From Knoxdaviesia capensis (taxonomy: Eukaryota > Ascomycota > Sordariomycetes > Microascales > Gondwanamycetaceae): a stretch of 64,000 nucleotides of DNA. Positions within the stretch are counted from its first letter, which is position 1; each line of letters opens with the position of its first letter. The stretch spans positions 1,863,741 through 1,927,740 of the forward strand of contig LNGK01000003.1 of NCBI GenBank assembly GCA_001510575.1. Reading direction: 5' to 3'. The position numbers and the translations under genes are program-made. Shown here piece after piece: positions 1 to 11,470 of this stretch. The notes beneath the pieces are model-generated. The model was not told the DNA's origin. It saw only the letters and a list, made by a program, of their open reading frames with translations, and ran no database searches.

Positions 1-72
1 CCCGCCGACCACTGAAGCGCGCGCGCGGAATTGCCGCTGAAGCAACCAGCCATCGAACTGCATCGAAGATGG

Positions 73-1278
73 TCAACTGCCGCCATCCGCCGATTCCGTC
101 TCTTCGACCGCGATGATCAAGCTGAAGAAGACCACCACCAACTGTCACGGAACACAGAGAGTCAGCCGCCATAGACACAGATAGAAGCATCTGGAGGGAA
201 CTCACCACCACCGCCAGCACCCCGACGGCCATCATGTCCGGCCCGCCCGCCAGCGCTTTGCCGCGGAGCAGTGCCCGCTGCCACCTCCACGTGCGGACGG
301 CGCCCAGAACCACCGTGCAGACCGAGAAGACGTAGCAGGAGAGGGCGAGCGGCCAGCCAATGGCGGCGAAGCCGAAGCCGGAGTCGGGAGTCTCCAGCAC
401 GAAGAGCTGTGTGGTTAATGTGCCGGCGATGGCGACGATCACCGATGTGCGCAGGTAGGCCAGATATGTGCGTTCTAGGGCTATAAGAGAAGGTTTGGGG
501 GGTTGTTAGTCGGGGCGTTTCAGTGGTATCGAGGCCTGAAGTCTGGTGGGTGGGCCGGTAAAATCGGGGGAGGTAATCTGCAGGGTTGAAGGCTGATGTT
601 TGGAGGTGCAGATCGTGCAAACATATCTCCAGATGACGCCATATTTGCAGACAGTGAAAATCCCGGAAACTGGTTGTTATAAGACAGCCACGCTTCCGTT
701 CTTTTCCTTCCGGGAGTTGAGTGGTATTTCTTGCTTCTTTCCTTCCTCATGTTTCCAGCAAAGACATTGCGATGTGTCGACATGATGGCGGTAGATATGA
801 CGACTTGTGCAGTCCGCACACATTCCGACATCAAGCCAACAAGCACGGGGAGAGCACCGCCAGAACAACCCTTACCCAGATGATCACGATGTGCCTTTTC
901 CTCCACCACCACGCTGACATGGGCATTCCAGAACCGGGAGACACGGTCGCCAAGGCTCTTGACCACCGTGCCGCGCCGGAGCTGTCTTGGCACTGCCGCG
1001 GCCGTCCGTACAGCTGCCGCAGCCCAACCGGCCGGCGAGCGCCCGGCGCGAGCTGTCGTTTCTGCATCGACCACCGCAGTGCCGGCGCGCGGCGGGAACT
1101 CGTCGACCGGCGACGGCGGCGCGGTGGCGTGCAGCACCGCGTGGGCGTGCGATGCCGCGGGGACCGAGATGCTGCTGTCGGGCGTGTCGGTGCGGGCCGG
1201 CGGCGGGAGGGGCCGGTCGGACAGCTCGATCGAGGCGTCGGTGCGGTCGACCGGGTGGATGCGCTGGAGTCGACGCAT
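73..1278 (-). CDS. DUF202-domain integral membrane protein
   Basis: The three-exon model is 1278-876, 480-206 and 141-73 and gives 248 residues ending in TGA. The introns are 395 bp (GTAAGG...TATAG) and 64 bp (GTGAGT...GACAG), and all joins keep the frame. The first ~115 residues are Pro/Ala/Arg-rich and look disordered. The splice joins DHL to ALERTYLAYLRTS, the characteristic DUF202 opening before its first helix. Three hydrophobic segments follow, with the last one completed only by exon 3 (LVVVFFSLIIAVEE). DUF202 proteins are small three-helix membrane proteins; the domain also forms the membrane part of vacuolar VTC proteins, but no SPX or polymerase domain is present here. Function is unknown. 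The 395-bp first intron is long for this window and could hide an extra small exon. Confidence 0.8.
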
Positions 1279-3837
1279 GGTGTGTGAGGTATGCGGGAAG
1301 GTTGGTTGGTGTGAAGGGCGAGAGTTCGCAGCCAAAAAAAAAAAAGAAAAAAAGAAGCGGTGGTGCGAGGGAAAACCTCGTCGTGTGTGTCCGCGTTGTT
1401 TGCCGACGGGTTGCCGACCTCCGGGGCAGGGTAACGTTAGTGAGGGGAGGGGAACGTCCGCACTCCAGAAAGAGTCATCGCTCGGCAAGAAGTCAATGGG
1501 GGGTGCAGTCATTCATGAGAGGAGTGACGAGAAGCGAGGTTGTCATCGTTGTTCTTTTTGTTGGGTTCTTCGTCTGATGACGATGCCGCAGACGCTCACT
1601 GTTCGGTGTGGGTGTGGGGGGCTTCTCTCTCTAGCTGCTGGCCGTCTCGCTGCTGGTCATTCGCTGGTGGACGATAGAGCGATAAACGGGCCTAGAGTTG
1701 TCGGAAATAGGAAGCATTTACCCGGCTTTCGTTGGTGTTAGGGTATAACCCTAGTTCTAGCGCGTTCTCGACACTTCGTTCTCGAAGGAGTCGTGGCAGT
1801 ACTGGACTGGGGTGGAGGATTTGAGCTGATCGTCACTTGCTGCCATGTGTCAATCGGGCTATCGTCCGGAGTAATTACCGTCTGCAGGAAGTGTGCGCCA
1901 CGCGTCTATTTCAACGGTTACTAGGTCGACAGACACTGCAATATCGGCAGTTTGATTGACATGCCCGCATGATCCGACGTAGATTGCGCAGAGATGGACT
2001 GCGAATAGACCAGATGAGCAGAATACACTTTATAGAGTTCTAACTATTTGAGAGAAAGAGAAGCTGAGGGTTTCCTATGATCTATCGGCGCAGGGAAGTT
2101 GTTTCATCATTTTCTCAACCCCCCGTAAACTGCCATGCTACCACCCGCCGTTGACAACAGATATCGCCCTCGGACCCTCCCTCAATGTGGCATTAAGGGA
2201 TCATTTCTCGAAACCCTCTACATACACCGCGGACCGGCCGACGTCTTGTCCGAAGAGAAAGGTTCCTGTGCGATATAACCACCTGTATGCGGCGTTGGAA
2301 GGACATAAGCTTCCGAACACAGAATGAGTTCGTCGACTTGAGACGGTAGCTACAGCATTGCTGAATAGACAACGGCACACCGGCGCTATCGCTCTACAGA
2401 ATCTGCCTTGAGTAGAAGTGCGCGAGTGGTGTAAGGTGCTCACGACTATAATATCGACTTGTCCTTCGTTGATGATGTCTCGCCGGCCATTTTATTGACG
2501 GGGATAGGAAGCTGGCGGATCTAATCAAGCTTTGGCCATAGTTGATCTAAAGCGGCGGCCGAGGCATACACGATCTGGCCTTTCGTGATTCGATCGTGCT
2601 GCGGAAGAGTGTCTGCAGTACCGGGTAAGGCTTATTCGAACATCAAAACGAATTACGATGTGGGGGAAAGAGGGAAATATATATAGGATGCAGTGAAATT
2701 GCATAGGAAAAAAAAATATCCAAAGGCAAATGATTCACATCAGTGAATCACGGCTTGACACCCACGAGTTTGTTTCGGTGAGCTTGTTGGGCACGCAAAA
2801 AAACTCCACACCAACCCCTCCGCAGAAGATGAAAAACTGAGCACATCACGAGCGACGCCCCAAAAAGGAACGAAGACTTCCGGGTGTACGGCCTAACCAG
2901 AAAAAGACAGCACTGAACACACTGGCACTGGCGACAGGGGGGTTGCTCCCACGGGGTGCTTCTGTTCTTTTGGTCCCTGGCGTCTTGGCCGGCCCGCACA
3001 TCCGCCGCTTCGGCCGGGAAGACGCCGGGGCGAAACTTGGGCGGGGTGGGGGGGGCTCGTGCCATAGCTGCGAGTTCAAACACCCCGAGAGATCTTAGGA
3101 GCTTGAAAAAGTGCGCAATCGAGCATTCAGTTACCGAATAGCGTTATACAAAACACAGATCTTCACCAATGGCCCGGACATTGGCCCGGCCCGGTAGTTG
3201 TGGTCAAGTGCAGAGCAGTGCCGTGGTCCACCCGATGCGTGCCGTGTGCAGTAGCACTCTGCTGTAAGGTAATATGCAGCTCGTTCGCTGTTGTCGTCAA
3301 CACCGTGTCTCGTATCCTTTGCCCACTTCTTCCCCGCAAATTCTGGTTCCCGTGGCCCTGTACCGAGTCCTCCAAGGAAATCCTATAAGCCCGCCCACTC
3401 TCCCTCTGCCGGCCGGGGCTCTCCTCCCCCATACTCTATCACACTCGAAGAGGCTCTGTGTATCGGTGATGACATGGACCACACATCCCAGCCTAGTCAA
3501 GTGTGGCCCGCCTTTCCGGAACTTGTTCACATTGCTTCCCTTAGCTTCTTGGGGGTGGTGTGATGGGGACTTGTTTCGCCGTCACTACAGCCGGCGGTGG
3601 ATAAACATGGGAAAAAAAAGAATGTTCTGTGCTGCATTTACTTACCAGCTGTTCGCGTTTCCTTGTGTGTTCTAGCGGCGGACCACCAACTTGGTGTCTA
3701 ATGTCTTGGTAAGGACTGAACCTCCCCGGAGCAAGTGCAACAATGCACGTCGAGGACCCGCCTCCACCCGTCCGGATGGATTGCCATGAATTGGGTCTCT
3801 GTGGAGGCGGAGAGAGAGAGCGAGAGGAGGAGGGCAT
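1279..3837. other. Intergenic region between divergent DUF202 and GH3 genes
   Basis: No credible gene was found on either strand. An A-rich run lies at about 1334-1354, just upstream of the DUF202 start. An inverted telobox (TAGGGT, 3-nt spacer, ACCCTA) lies at 1739-1753. Short open frames around 2.2-3.5 kb overlap on both strands and look like chance frames. The right part must hold the GH3 promoter. A CCGGGG element at 3413-3418 fits the CreA consensus SYGGRG, a weak match expected by chance. Confidence 0.6.
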
Positions 3838-3845
3838 TATAAATA
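3838..3845 (+). promoter_or_regulatory. TATA box of the GH3 beta-glucosidase gene
   Basis: TATAAATA stands about 225 bp before the GH3 start codon. Downstream it is followed by a pyrimidine-rich stretch (TTTCTTTCTCTTCTCTCC), a common fungal arrangement just before the transcription start. Position and motif support a core promoter; the start site itself cannot be seen. Confidence 0.5.
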
Positions 3846-4068
3846 CAAGAAGCTGTAGTATCTCGGCCGTGTGGGATTTGGTTTCTTTCTCTTCTCTCCT
3901 CTCTCTTTTCATCTCTCAACTGTTGGCTGTTCTTTCTTGCTCAGGCATTGAGTAACCTGAACCTACCTCGATTGTGACTTGAAGAAGAGTATTGTCCCTC
4001 TCTCGATCATCACTGCAGCACACTACCTACCCACCGAACAAAACACAACACAACGACCCGCCGCTACA

Positions 4069-6999
4069 ATGACTGCTGCCGTCACCACTCCCGACCCGGT
4101 GGCCAAGCCGTTGACCGGCACTAGCCCGGCCCGGGCGATCGCCAAAGAAAAGGTCGCCGGCCTGACTCTGGAGGAGAAGGTCTCCCTGCTGACCGCTGCC
4201 GACTTCTGGCGCACGGCCGCCATCCCCGAGAAGAACATCCCGGCGATCAAGACCTCCGACGGTCCCAACGGCGCCCGCGGCGGTATCTTTGTTGGTGGAA
4301 CCAAGGTGCGTGCCTAGCTCCCCATGCCCCCCCTCTTACCGACTATGGGCGATGGCACAGCCACAGTAAACAGTACAACTAACTCCCGCTTTTTCCTTAC
4401 AGGCCGCACTTTTCCCGTGTGGTATCTCGCTGGCGTCGTCGTGGAACAAAGACCTGCTGTATGAGGTTGGCCAGCACTTGGCCTACGAGGCGCAGGCCCG
4501 CGCGGCCAATGTGCTGCTGGCCCCGACCGTGTGCATGCACCGCCACCCGTTGGGCGGCCGCAACTTCGAGTCGTTCTCCGAGGACCCGCTGCTCACCGGC
4601 AAGTTGGCGGCGCAGTATATCCGCGGACTGCAGGACAACGGAGTGGCTGCGACGGCGAAGCGTGAGTTCCACTCTGCTCGGGTTACTTAGGGTTAAAGTC
4701 GAGCTTCTCCTTTACTAACACCGGTTGCGGTGTAGACTTTGTTGCCAACGAGCAGGAAACCTTCAGACTCACCATGGACTCCAAGGTGACCGAGCGTGCG
4801 CTCCGTGAGATTTACCTGAAGCCGTTCGAGATCGCCGTGCGCGAGGCTTCGCCGTGGGCTATCATGTCGTCGTACAACCTGGTCAACGGCTTCCACGCCG
4901 ACATGAACGAGCATACCCTCAAGGATATCCTCCGCAACGAGTGGAAATACGACGGGTAGGTTTCGCAGGAACGTATGCAAAGAGAGACACAAACTGACTG
5001 GAACGACTCCACTAGAACCGTCATGTCTGACTGGGGCGGTGTCAACTCGACGTCGGAAACCCTCAAGGCCGGCTGCGACATCGAGTTCCCGCACTCCAAG
5101 AAGTGGCGCTACGAGAAGCTGGTCGACGCGCTGGCCGCCGGCAGCGTGACACAGGCCGACATCGACGCGGCGGCGGAGAACGTGGTCACGCTGGTGGAGC
5201 GGCTGAAGGGTGCCGACATGACCCCCGAAGGACCCGAGCGCGAGGACGACCGGCCCGAGACCCGCGAGCTGATCCGCCGCGCCGGCGCCGAGGGCCTCAC
5301 CCTGCTCAAGAACGAGGGCGGCATCCTCCCGCTCGACGCCGCTACCACCAAGATCGCGGTGATCGGACCCAACGCCAACCGCGCGATCGCCGGCGGCGGC
5401 GGCAGCGCCAGCCTGAACCCATACTACACCACGATCCCGCTCGACAGCATCCGCAAGGCCAGCGGCCAGGAGGTGTCGTTCTCGCAGGGCTGCTTCATCT
5501 ACAAGTGGCTGCCGGTGGCGTCGCCGTACGTGGTCGACAAAAACGGCGAGCAGGGCGTGACGATCGAGTGGTTCGCCGGCGACAAGTTCGCCGGCGAGCC
5601 GGTGGCGGTGCAGCGCCGCATCAACACCGACCTGTTCCTGTGGGACTCGGCGCCGCTGGAGGCCACGGGGCCCGAGTGGTCGGCGGTGGTCACGGCGCAG
5701 CTGACGCCCAAGACGACCGGCAAGCACACGCTGAGCTACATGAGCGTGGGGCCGGGCAAGCTGTACGTCAACGGCGAGCTGGCGCTGGACCTGTGGGACT
5801 GGACGGAGGAGGGCGAGGCCATGTTCGACGGGTCGGTCGACTACCTGTACGCGGTCGACATGGAGGCCGGCAAGCCGGTCTCGCTGCGCGTGGAGATGAC
5901 CAACGAGGTGCGGCCGATCACCAAGCGCGAGTTCTTCAACGCCACCCACCGCTACGGCGGCTGCCGCATCGGCTTCAAGGAGGAGGACAAGGTCGACTAC
6001 GTGCAGGAGGCGGTGGCGGCGGCCAAGGCGGCCGATGTGGCGGTGGTGGTGATTGGACTCGATGCCGAGTGGGAGTCGGAAGGCTACGATCGCCAGACCA
6101 TGGATCTGCCGGCCGACGGCGTGCAGGACCGGCTGGTGGAGGCCGTGGTGGCGGCCAACCCGCGCACCGTCGTGGTCAACCAGTCCGGCAGCCCGGTGAC
6201 GTTCCCGTGGGCCGACAAGGTGCCGACGATTCTTCAGGCCTGGTACCAGGGCCAGGAGGCCGGCAATGCGCTGGCGGATGTGCTCTTTGGCCTGAAGAAC
6301 CCGAGCGGCAAGCTCCCGGTAAGTGTGCCCCGAAGACCCCATTTCTCGCGACGTGCAAAGCTGACAAGAACGTGGCCGGCGTGAAGTGCACATGGCCGCG
6401 CCGGCTGGAGGACACGCCGGCCTTCCATACGTGGCCGGGCGAGAACCTCGAAGTGGTGTACGGCGAGGGCCTGTACATCGGCTACCGCCACTACGAGCGC
6501 GCGCGCATTGCGCCGCTCTTCCCGTTCGGCCACGGCCTGTCGTACACCACGTTCGAGTACGGCCAGCCCGAGCTCACCAGCTCCGAGCTCACCGCCGACG
6601 GCACCATCGGCATCACGCTCGCAGTCAGCAACACCGGCCGCGTGGCCGGCGCCGAGACCGTGCAGGTGTACGTGCACGACGTCAAGTCGCGGCTGCCGCG
6701 GCCGGAGAAGCAGCTGGTGGCGTTCGAGAAGGTGTCGTTGGCCGCGGGCGAGACGCGCCGTGTCGAGCTGAGCCTGGACAAGCACGCCGTCGGCTACTAC
6801 GATACCAAGATCGGGGCGTGGATTGCCGAGGAGGGCGACTTTGAGGTGCGCATCGGCGCGTCGTCGGCGGATATCCGGTAAGTTGCTCCGTTGTCTCCGG
6901 TGTATGTCGTTTTGTATTACTAACAGATTTTTCTTTGTTTGCTTGTGTAGCCAATCCGCGAAGTTCGAGGTCAAGGAATCGTTTACGTGGATCTTCTAG
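4069..6999 (+). CDS. GH3 beta-glucosidase with PA14 domain, probably intracellular
   Basis: Hydrolyses beta-linked glucosides such as cellobiose. Six exons (4069-4305, 4403-4661, 4736-4955, 5016-6318, 6387-6877, 6951-6999) encode 852 residues; introns are 97, 74, 60, 68 and 73 bp. The order is the GH3 N-terminal barrel with the KH substrate motif near 165-166 and the nucleophile Asp in VMSDW (about residue 244); the GH3 C-terminal sandwich; a PA14 insert at about 400-550; then a fibronectin-III-like end. Length and layout match the fungal PA14-type GH3 enzymes. There is no signal peptide (MTAAVTTPDPVAK), so a cytosolic enzyme acting on imported oligosaccharides is inferred. At the exon 4/5 join the usual KLPVTWPR reads KLPCTWPR, which suggests either a substitution or a slightly different acceptor. 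Substrate preference cannot be read from sequence. Confidence 0.93.
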
Positions 7000-8062
7000 A
7001 TAGGTGGTCATGATAGTTTGAATGATATGAATGAGGGCCAGATGCACTCGACAATGATCTGGAGATGCTGTTGTGAATGGATGGTAAAATTGGCCCCTAA
7101 TGGCTATAGGGGCTGCGTCCCCAATTTTTAGAGGACTAACCCCCCTATCAGCCCCCAGCCACAGTGATGCCTCCAGTAGCTGCAGTGGCCAGAGCCCTGT
7201 ATTCACATGTCAAGCCCCTATTCGCGCGCCACACTTCGGCGTATCAACACTTATGGCCGACGCCACAGTGGCTGAGACTGGCCTGCACTAATACTTCTGG
7301 CCCGCATCATCGACTTCTCCTTTAAACGTGTTGTCTCTTCCTATTCACACTTCACACCACAATATGCAACGTCTTCCCTTTCCACGATCATTTAATATAA
7401 TTGCTTCCTTTTTTTTTCCTGTCTTCGTCTCTTTTACTCGGCACTTCCAACTTCCGTCGTCCTATATGCCACAGAGCCGATCCAGTATCTAATATCCGTT
7501 CCTTTTCTTCTTTTTCCTGCTGTCCCCTAATAAATTCTGCCACCGTGTACTTTACTTCTCTCTCTCTCTTCTGCTTTCATTTTTATATCCCCTTTTCTTT
7601 TTTCTTTGTTCTTCCTTATGCAGGGCGGAAATAGTCGAATGCCGCGTTCTGTTTGACGCCAGAATCAGCCTGCCGACTGTTGATTTCAGCCCATTTGCCC
7701 CAATTTACCCTGGCTCTGCCGCTTTGCCAGCGCACGTTTCGTCCAGTTCCGTCCCGCTGTTACGATCTCGTTTTCTCTGGTGTTTTCCCGAGACATCTGG
7801 CTGCCCCTCAGAGTCTTTGTTCAGAGTCTTTGTTAAGGCTGGGTTCTAGACTCGATTGTGTTTTGGTGTGACTCTCGAATCCAACGCTCTCGCCATACCC
7901 CCCCTAACTCCGACCCCGACCGACCCTGTCTCCGTGAAACCCGACACCATACCATCCTCGACTTGTGCCGCCACTCTTGCACCGTCCTTTACAGCTTCAA
8001 ACGCGATCCGGCTCCGGGTTATGGGCAGCTTGTAAGCGCGCTTCAGCCTGTGGAAGCGAACC
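7000..8062. other. Intergenic region upstream of the phosphoesterase gene
   Basis: No gene was found. From about 7340 to 7640 the plus strand is strongly pyrimidine-rich (runs such as TTCCTTTTTTTTTCC), as expected of a promoter or leader for the gene starting at 8063. The open frames here are translations of this low-complexity DNA. Confidence 0.55.
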
Positions 8063-10551
8063 ATGGCATCAGGCTTTGGTAACGGCGGCGCCGGCCCGTC
8101 CTCAAGCCGACGCAACCCGTTCGACGACCGCGGCAAGGCGCCGGCCCAGGAGATCCTGGACGGCATCATCCATCTGTCTGTGCTACTATGGAAGTACATC
8201 CGCGGCCCCGGTGGCCATGCCGCGCTCGCCTGGGGGTCCCGCAAACTCCGCCAGGCCGCCGGCAACCTGCGGCCACGGCGGTTATTCAGCTTCCCGCACT
8301 TGCTGGCTGCGATGTGGTTTGTCGTGCTGTTGCGTGGCGAGCGGTGGGTGTTCAAATATAAAGTGCAGCAGTGCCAGTGGCAGAACTGGGAGAAATGGGT
8401 AAGCTTGCTCTTGTCTAGAGACGTTTATATATATGGCTGTGATTCCGTTACTAACCGGCCTTATGCTTGTCCGTCTTGCAGCCAGCTTCCGCACAACCTC
8501 ACCATCTAATATTCATTGCTGACCCTCAAATCATCGACCCTCACACCTATCCTGGCCGCCCATGGCCCCTCGCCCCCATTACTGTCCTACTAACCGACAA
8601 CTACCTACGACGTGGATACAACCACCTTCAACAACACCTCCAACCCGACTCCCTCTTCTTCCTCGGCGACCTATTCGACGGCGGCCGCGAATGGATGACC
8701 GCGAACGGCGACTTCAAGGATGCCCCGTGGGCGTCCCCCCACCCGCCCGACGAAATCGACTTTGTGGGCTCATGGTACCGCAACTTTGGTTCCGACTACT
8801 GGCTGCGTGAGTACCTGCGCTTCAGTGATATCTTCTTCCGCGGCTACGACCGCGGCGGCGTGGCCGACAACCGACGACCCGGCCAGAACCGTCGTCTCGT
8901 CGCGAGTCTGCCGGGAAACCACGACCTGGGCTTTGGCGCCGATGTCAAGGTCGCCGTGCGCGACCGCTTCGCCGCCTACTTTGGCGATCCCAACCGCGTC
9001 GACATTGTCGGGAACCACACCATTGTGTCCGTCGACAGTGTTTCGCTCAGCGCTGACACTTCGGAAAAGGCCAACAAAGAGCTCCTCAAGCCCATCTACG
9101 GCCCCGTGCGCGAGTTCCTGGACGGGGTCAAGACGGCAAAGCGCGTGGCGGAGGCCCGCGAGCTGCGCTTCTGGAACGGGGGTGAACTGCCCGGCGATGC
9201 TGACGTGAGGTACGTGTTCGCGGTCGACCAGAAAGAAGCCAACAAGGAGCAGAAGCATGTAGTCTCGCGCGACCTCGACGACGCAGCCGCCCGAGACGCC
9301 GCGAGCGCCAATCTCACCGCGCAAGTCCCCGACGACATGGTAAACTTCCCGACGATCCTCCTCACCCACGTGCCGCTGTACCGCGAGCCCGGCACGCCGT
9401 GCGGGCCGCTGCGCGAGCACTGGCCGCCATCCGCGAAACTCGACGAGAACGGCAAAGACCACCGCAACGCCATCCACGTGTCGGGCGGCTACCAGTACCA
9501 GAATGTGCTGAGCGAGGAGGACTCGGTGCGGCTAGTCGACAGCGTCGGCGACGTGGTGCACGTGTTCTCGGGCGACGACCACGACTACTGCGACGTGGTG
9601 CACTCCGAGAGCAAGCACGGCGTGCGCGAGATCACCGTCAAGAGCATCAGCATGGCCATGGGTGTGCCGACGCCCGGCTTCCTGATGGTCAGTCTGTGGA
9701 ACCCGGTCGATGCGCTCGGCCGGCCCCTTACAACTGCCGCCGACGGTGCGCCCGCGCCGCCCACCCTGCAGACTCACCTCTGCCTGCTGCCGAACCAGAT
9801 GCGCACGTTCAGCGCGTACGCGCTCTTCGGCGCGCTGTCGATCCTCGTGCTGGCGGTGCGGGCCGTCCTGGTCCCGATCCTGCGGCTGGCGCCGTTTTCC
9901 GCGCCGAACGACGGGTCAGGTCCGTCGGGCTCGCCCTCCGGCGCGGCCGGCATGAACGGAACCCAGCTGCTCCCGATGCACAAGGACAAATCCGACGACG
10001 TCGAGTCCGGGTACGCGTACTACGGCGACTCTAACGGCGTGTCGCAGTCGCACTCGTCCAGTGGGTCGTATGCGGGCGCGTCGCGCGCGATGCCGTCGTC
10101 CCGTGTGCTGTCGGGCCACTCGCGCGGCGCCTCGCTCGCCGGACTGGCCTCTCCGTCGGCCACAACCGCCGGCGGACACGGCTCGCGGTCCGACTCGCCC
10201 AGCAGTGCCAGCGGCGGCAACGGCGGGCGGCCGGGCGGGCGCATCCGGCGGAAGCCGTCCAAGGGCTCGCCGCACGTCTCGTCAGCCCGCCGGTGGGGCT
10301 GGGGCGGCGGCAGCGGCCCATCGGGCCCGCGCATTGAAATCACGAAGGACGACCTGTTTTCGTACGCGGGGCCCGGGTACGGCTCGGGCGGGTCCGGGTT
10401 TGTGGCGCGGCGGGCCGGGGCGCTGTGGCGGGCGGCGGGGCCACGGCCGAGACTTACGCTCCGGCTGGTTCTGCGGGAGTTTTTCGTTACCGTGGGGCGG
10501 GTGCTGTGGCTTGTCATGGCTATCTGGGGGTGGTTGGCGTATCAGGGGTAA
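8063..10551 (+). CDS. Cdc1/Ted1-family membrane metallophosphoesterase
   Basis: Two exons (8063-8398, 8482-10551; 83-bp intron GTAAGC...TTGCAG) give 801 residues. One membrane segment lies near residue 80 (LLAAMWFVVLL). The calcineurin-like metal-binding motifs follow in order: IADPQIID, GDLFDGGRE, GNHD, LTHVPLYR and FSGDDHDYC; the last replaces the usual GHxH, as is typical of Cdc1/Ted1. A second membrane segment (ALSILVLAVRAVLVPIL), a long Ser/Gly-rich stretch and a final hydrophobic segment (GRVLWLVMAIWGWLAY) complete the protein. Known family members act in the ER on GPI-anchor ethanolamine phosphate groups and help export GPI proteins. The ~190-residue disordered region before the last segment is probably cytosolic. 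The family assignment is firm; the choice between Cdc1 and Ted1 is not. Confidence 0.88.
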
Positions 10552-11470
10552 GCGTGGAAGTGCCCTGGTGATGGTGAGCGTGTGAAGTGTCCTGTATAAC
10601 ATCAGGGGCCCCGTTCATTTTCCGTTCTTTTTTCTTATTTTCATCCCGGCTCGGTATATTGTCTCGCCTTGTTTTCATACTTGTTCCGCACCGGCGTTTT
10701 CTTGCTTAGGGTCTAACACCCGGTTCCTCAAACCTGTCTTCTTCTTTTCTTTTCTGTATTTCGAGAGTCCGCTGCATCATGGGTCTACGGGGTTTCTTTT
10801 TGAATTTCTTTTCTGGTGGTCTATAGAAGCGTGAGACGTGGTGCAAGACACAAAAAATAGGCTCCAAGCGTAAAAGCGAGGCTCTGGCCGGTGTAATACT
10901 AATAGACGGTGCACGTCGATATTGAGTTCTCACCCTGGGTTCGGGGAGTGATGTGCAAATCCGGAATGATGTCAGCTTACAGGTGAACAGGGACCTATAG
11001 TAAGCCAGCATCACGGTTCTCTCGAGATCGGATCCTGTAAGACTCCAATGTTGACAGTGACTGACTACAAGCAACATAAGCACACGCGTTGAGAGTCATA
11101 CCAGTAGCGAGAAAATAGATGTAGTATTATTGTAGTGTAAAATGGCATGCAGTATATAAGCAAGCAAGATCCCAGAATTACCCCTTGTAGGGGAGAGAGA
11201 GTATGCACCGGAAATGAACGCCGATAGTTCTATAACACCCCCCAGAAGATCATAAGAGCAAGCAAAAGCAAAGGAATCAAGGAATTATGTGTGATGTATA
11301 TGGAAAGGAAAGAGAGGAGATGGGAGGACATGTATGCAAAATCGCGGCCACACCATTTACTGCTGGCTACTGGTGGTAACTCGGTGGGCAGATCATTAGA
11401 TGACAGATAGAACAGAAAAGAACTGAAAAGAAGAAATAACAAAAATCCGAAGGATGGCGAGGAACACCGG
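10552..11470. other. Intergenic region between convergent genes
   Basis: This stretch separates the 3' ends of the phosphoesterase (plus) and the MFS transporter (minus). It should hold both 3' UTRs. It is AT-richer than the genes, and I see no coding signal or RNA gene. Confidence 0.55.

Noticed and set aside
4693..6393. 566-codon minus-strand frame antisense to GH3
   Set aside because: Antisense shadow of codon bias in the GH3 exons (His/Val/Arg-rich, no domain).
5103..6881. 592-codon plus-strand frame over the GH3 gene
   Set aside because: It is a shifted-frame shadow of the GC-rich GH3 exons, full of Arg/Gly/Pro.
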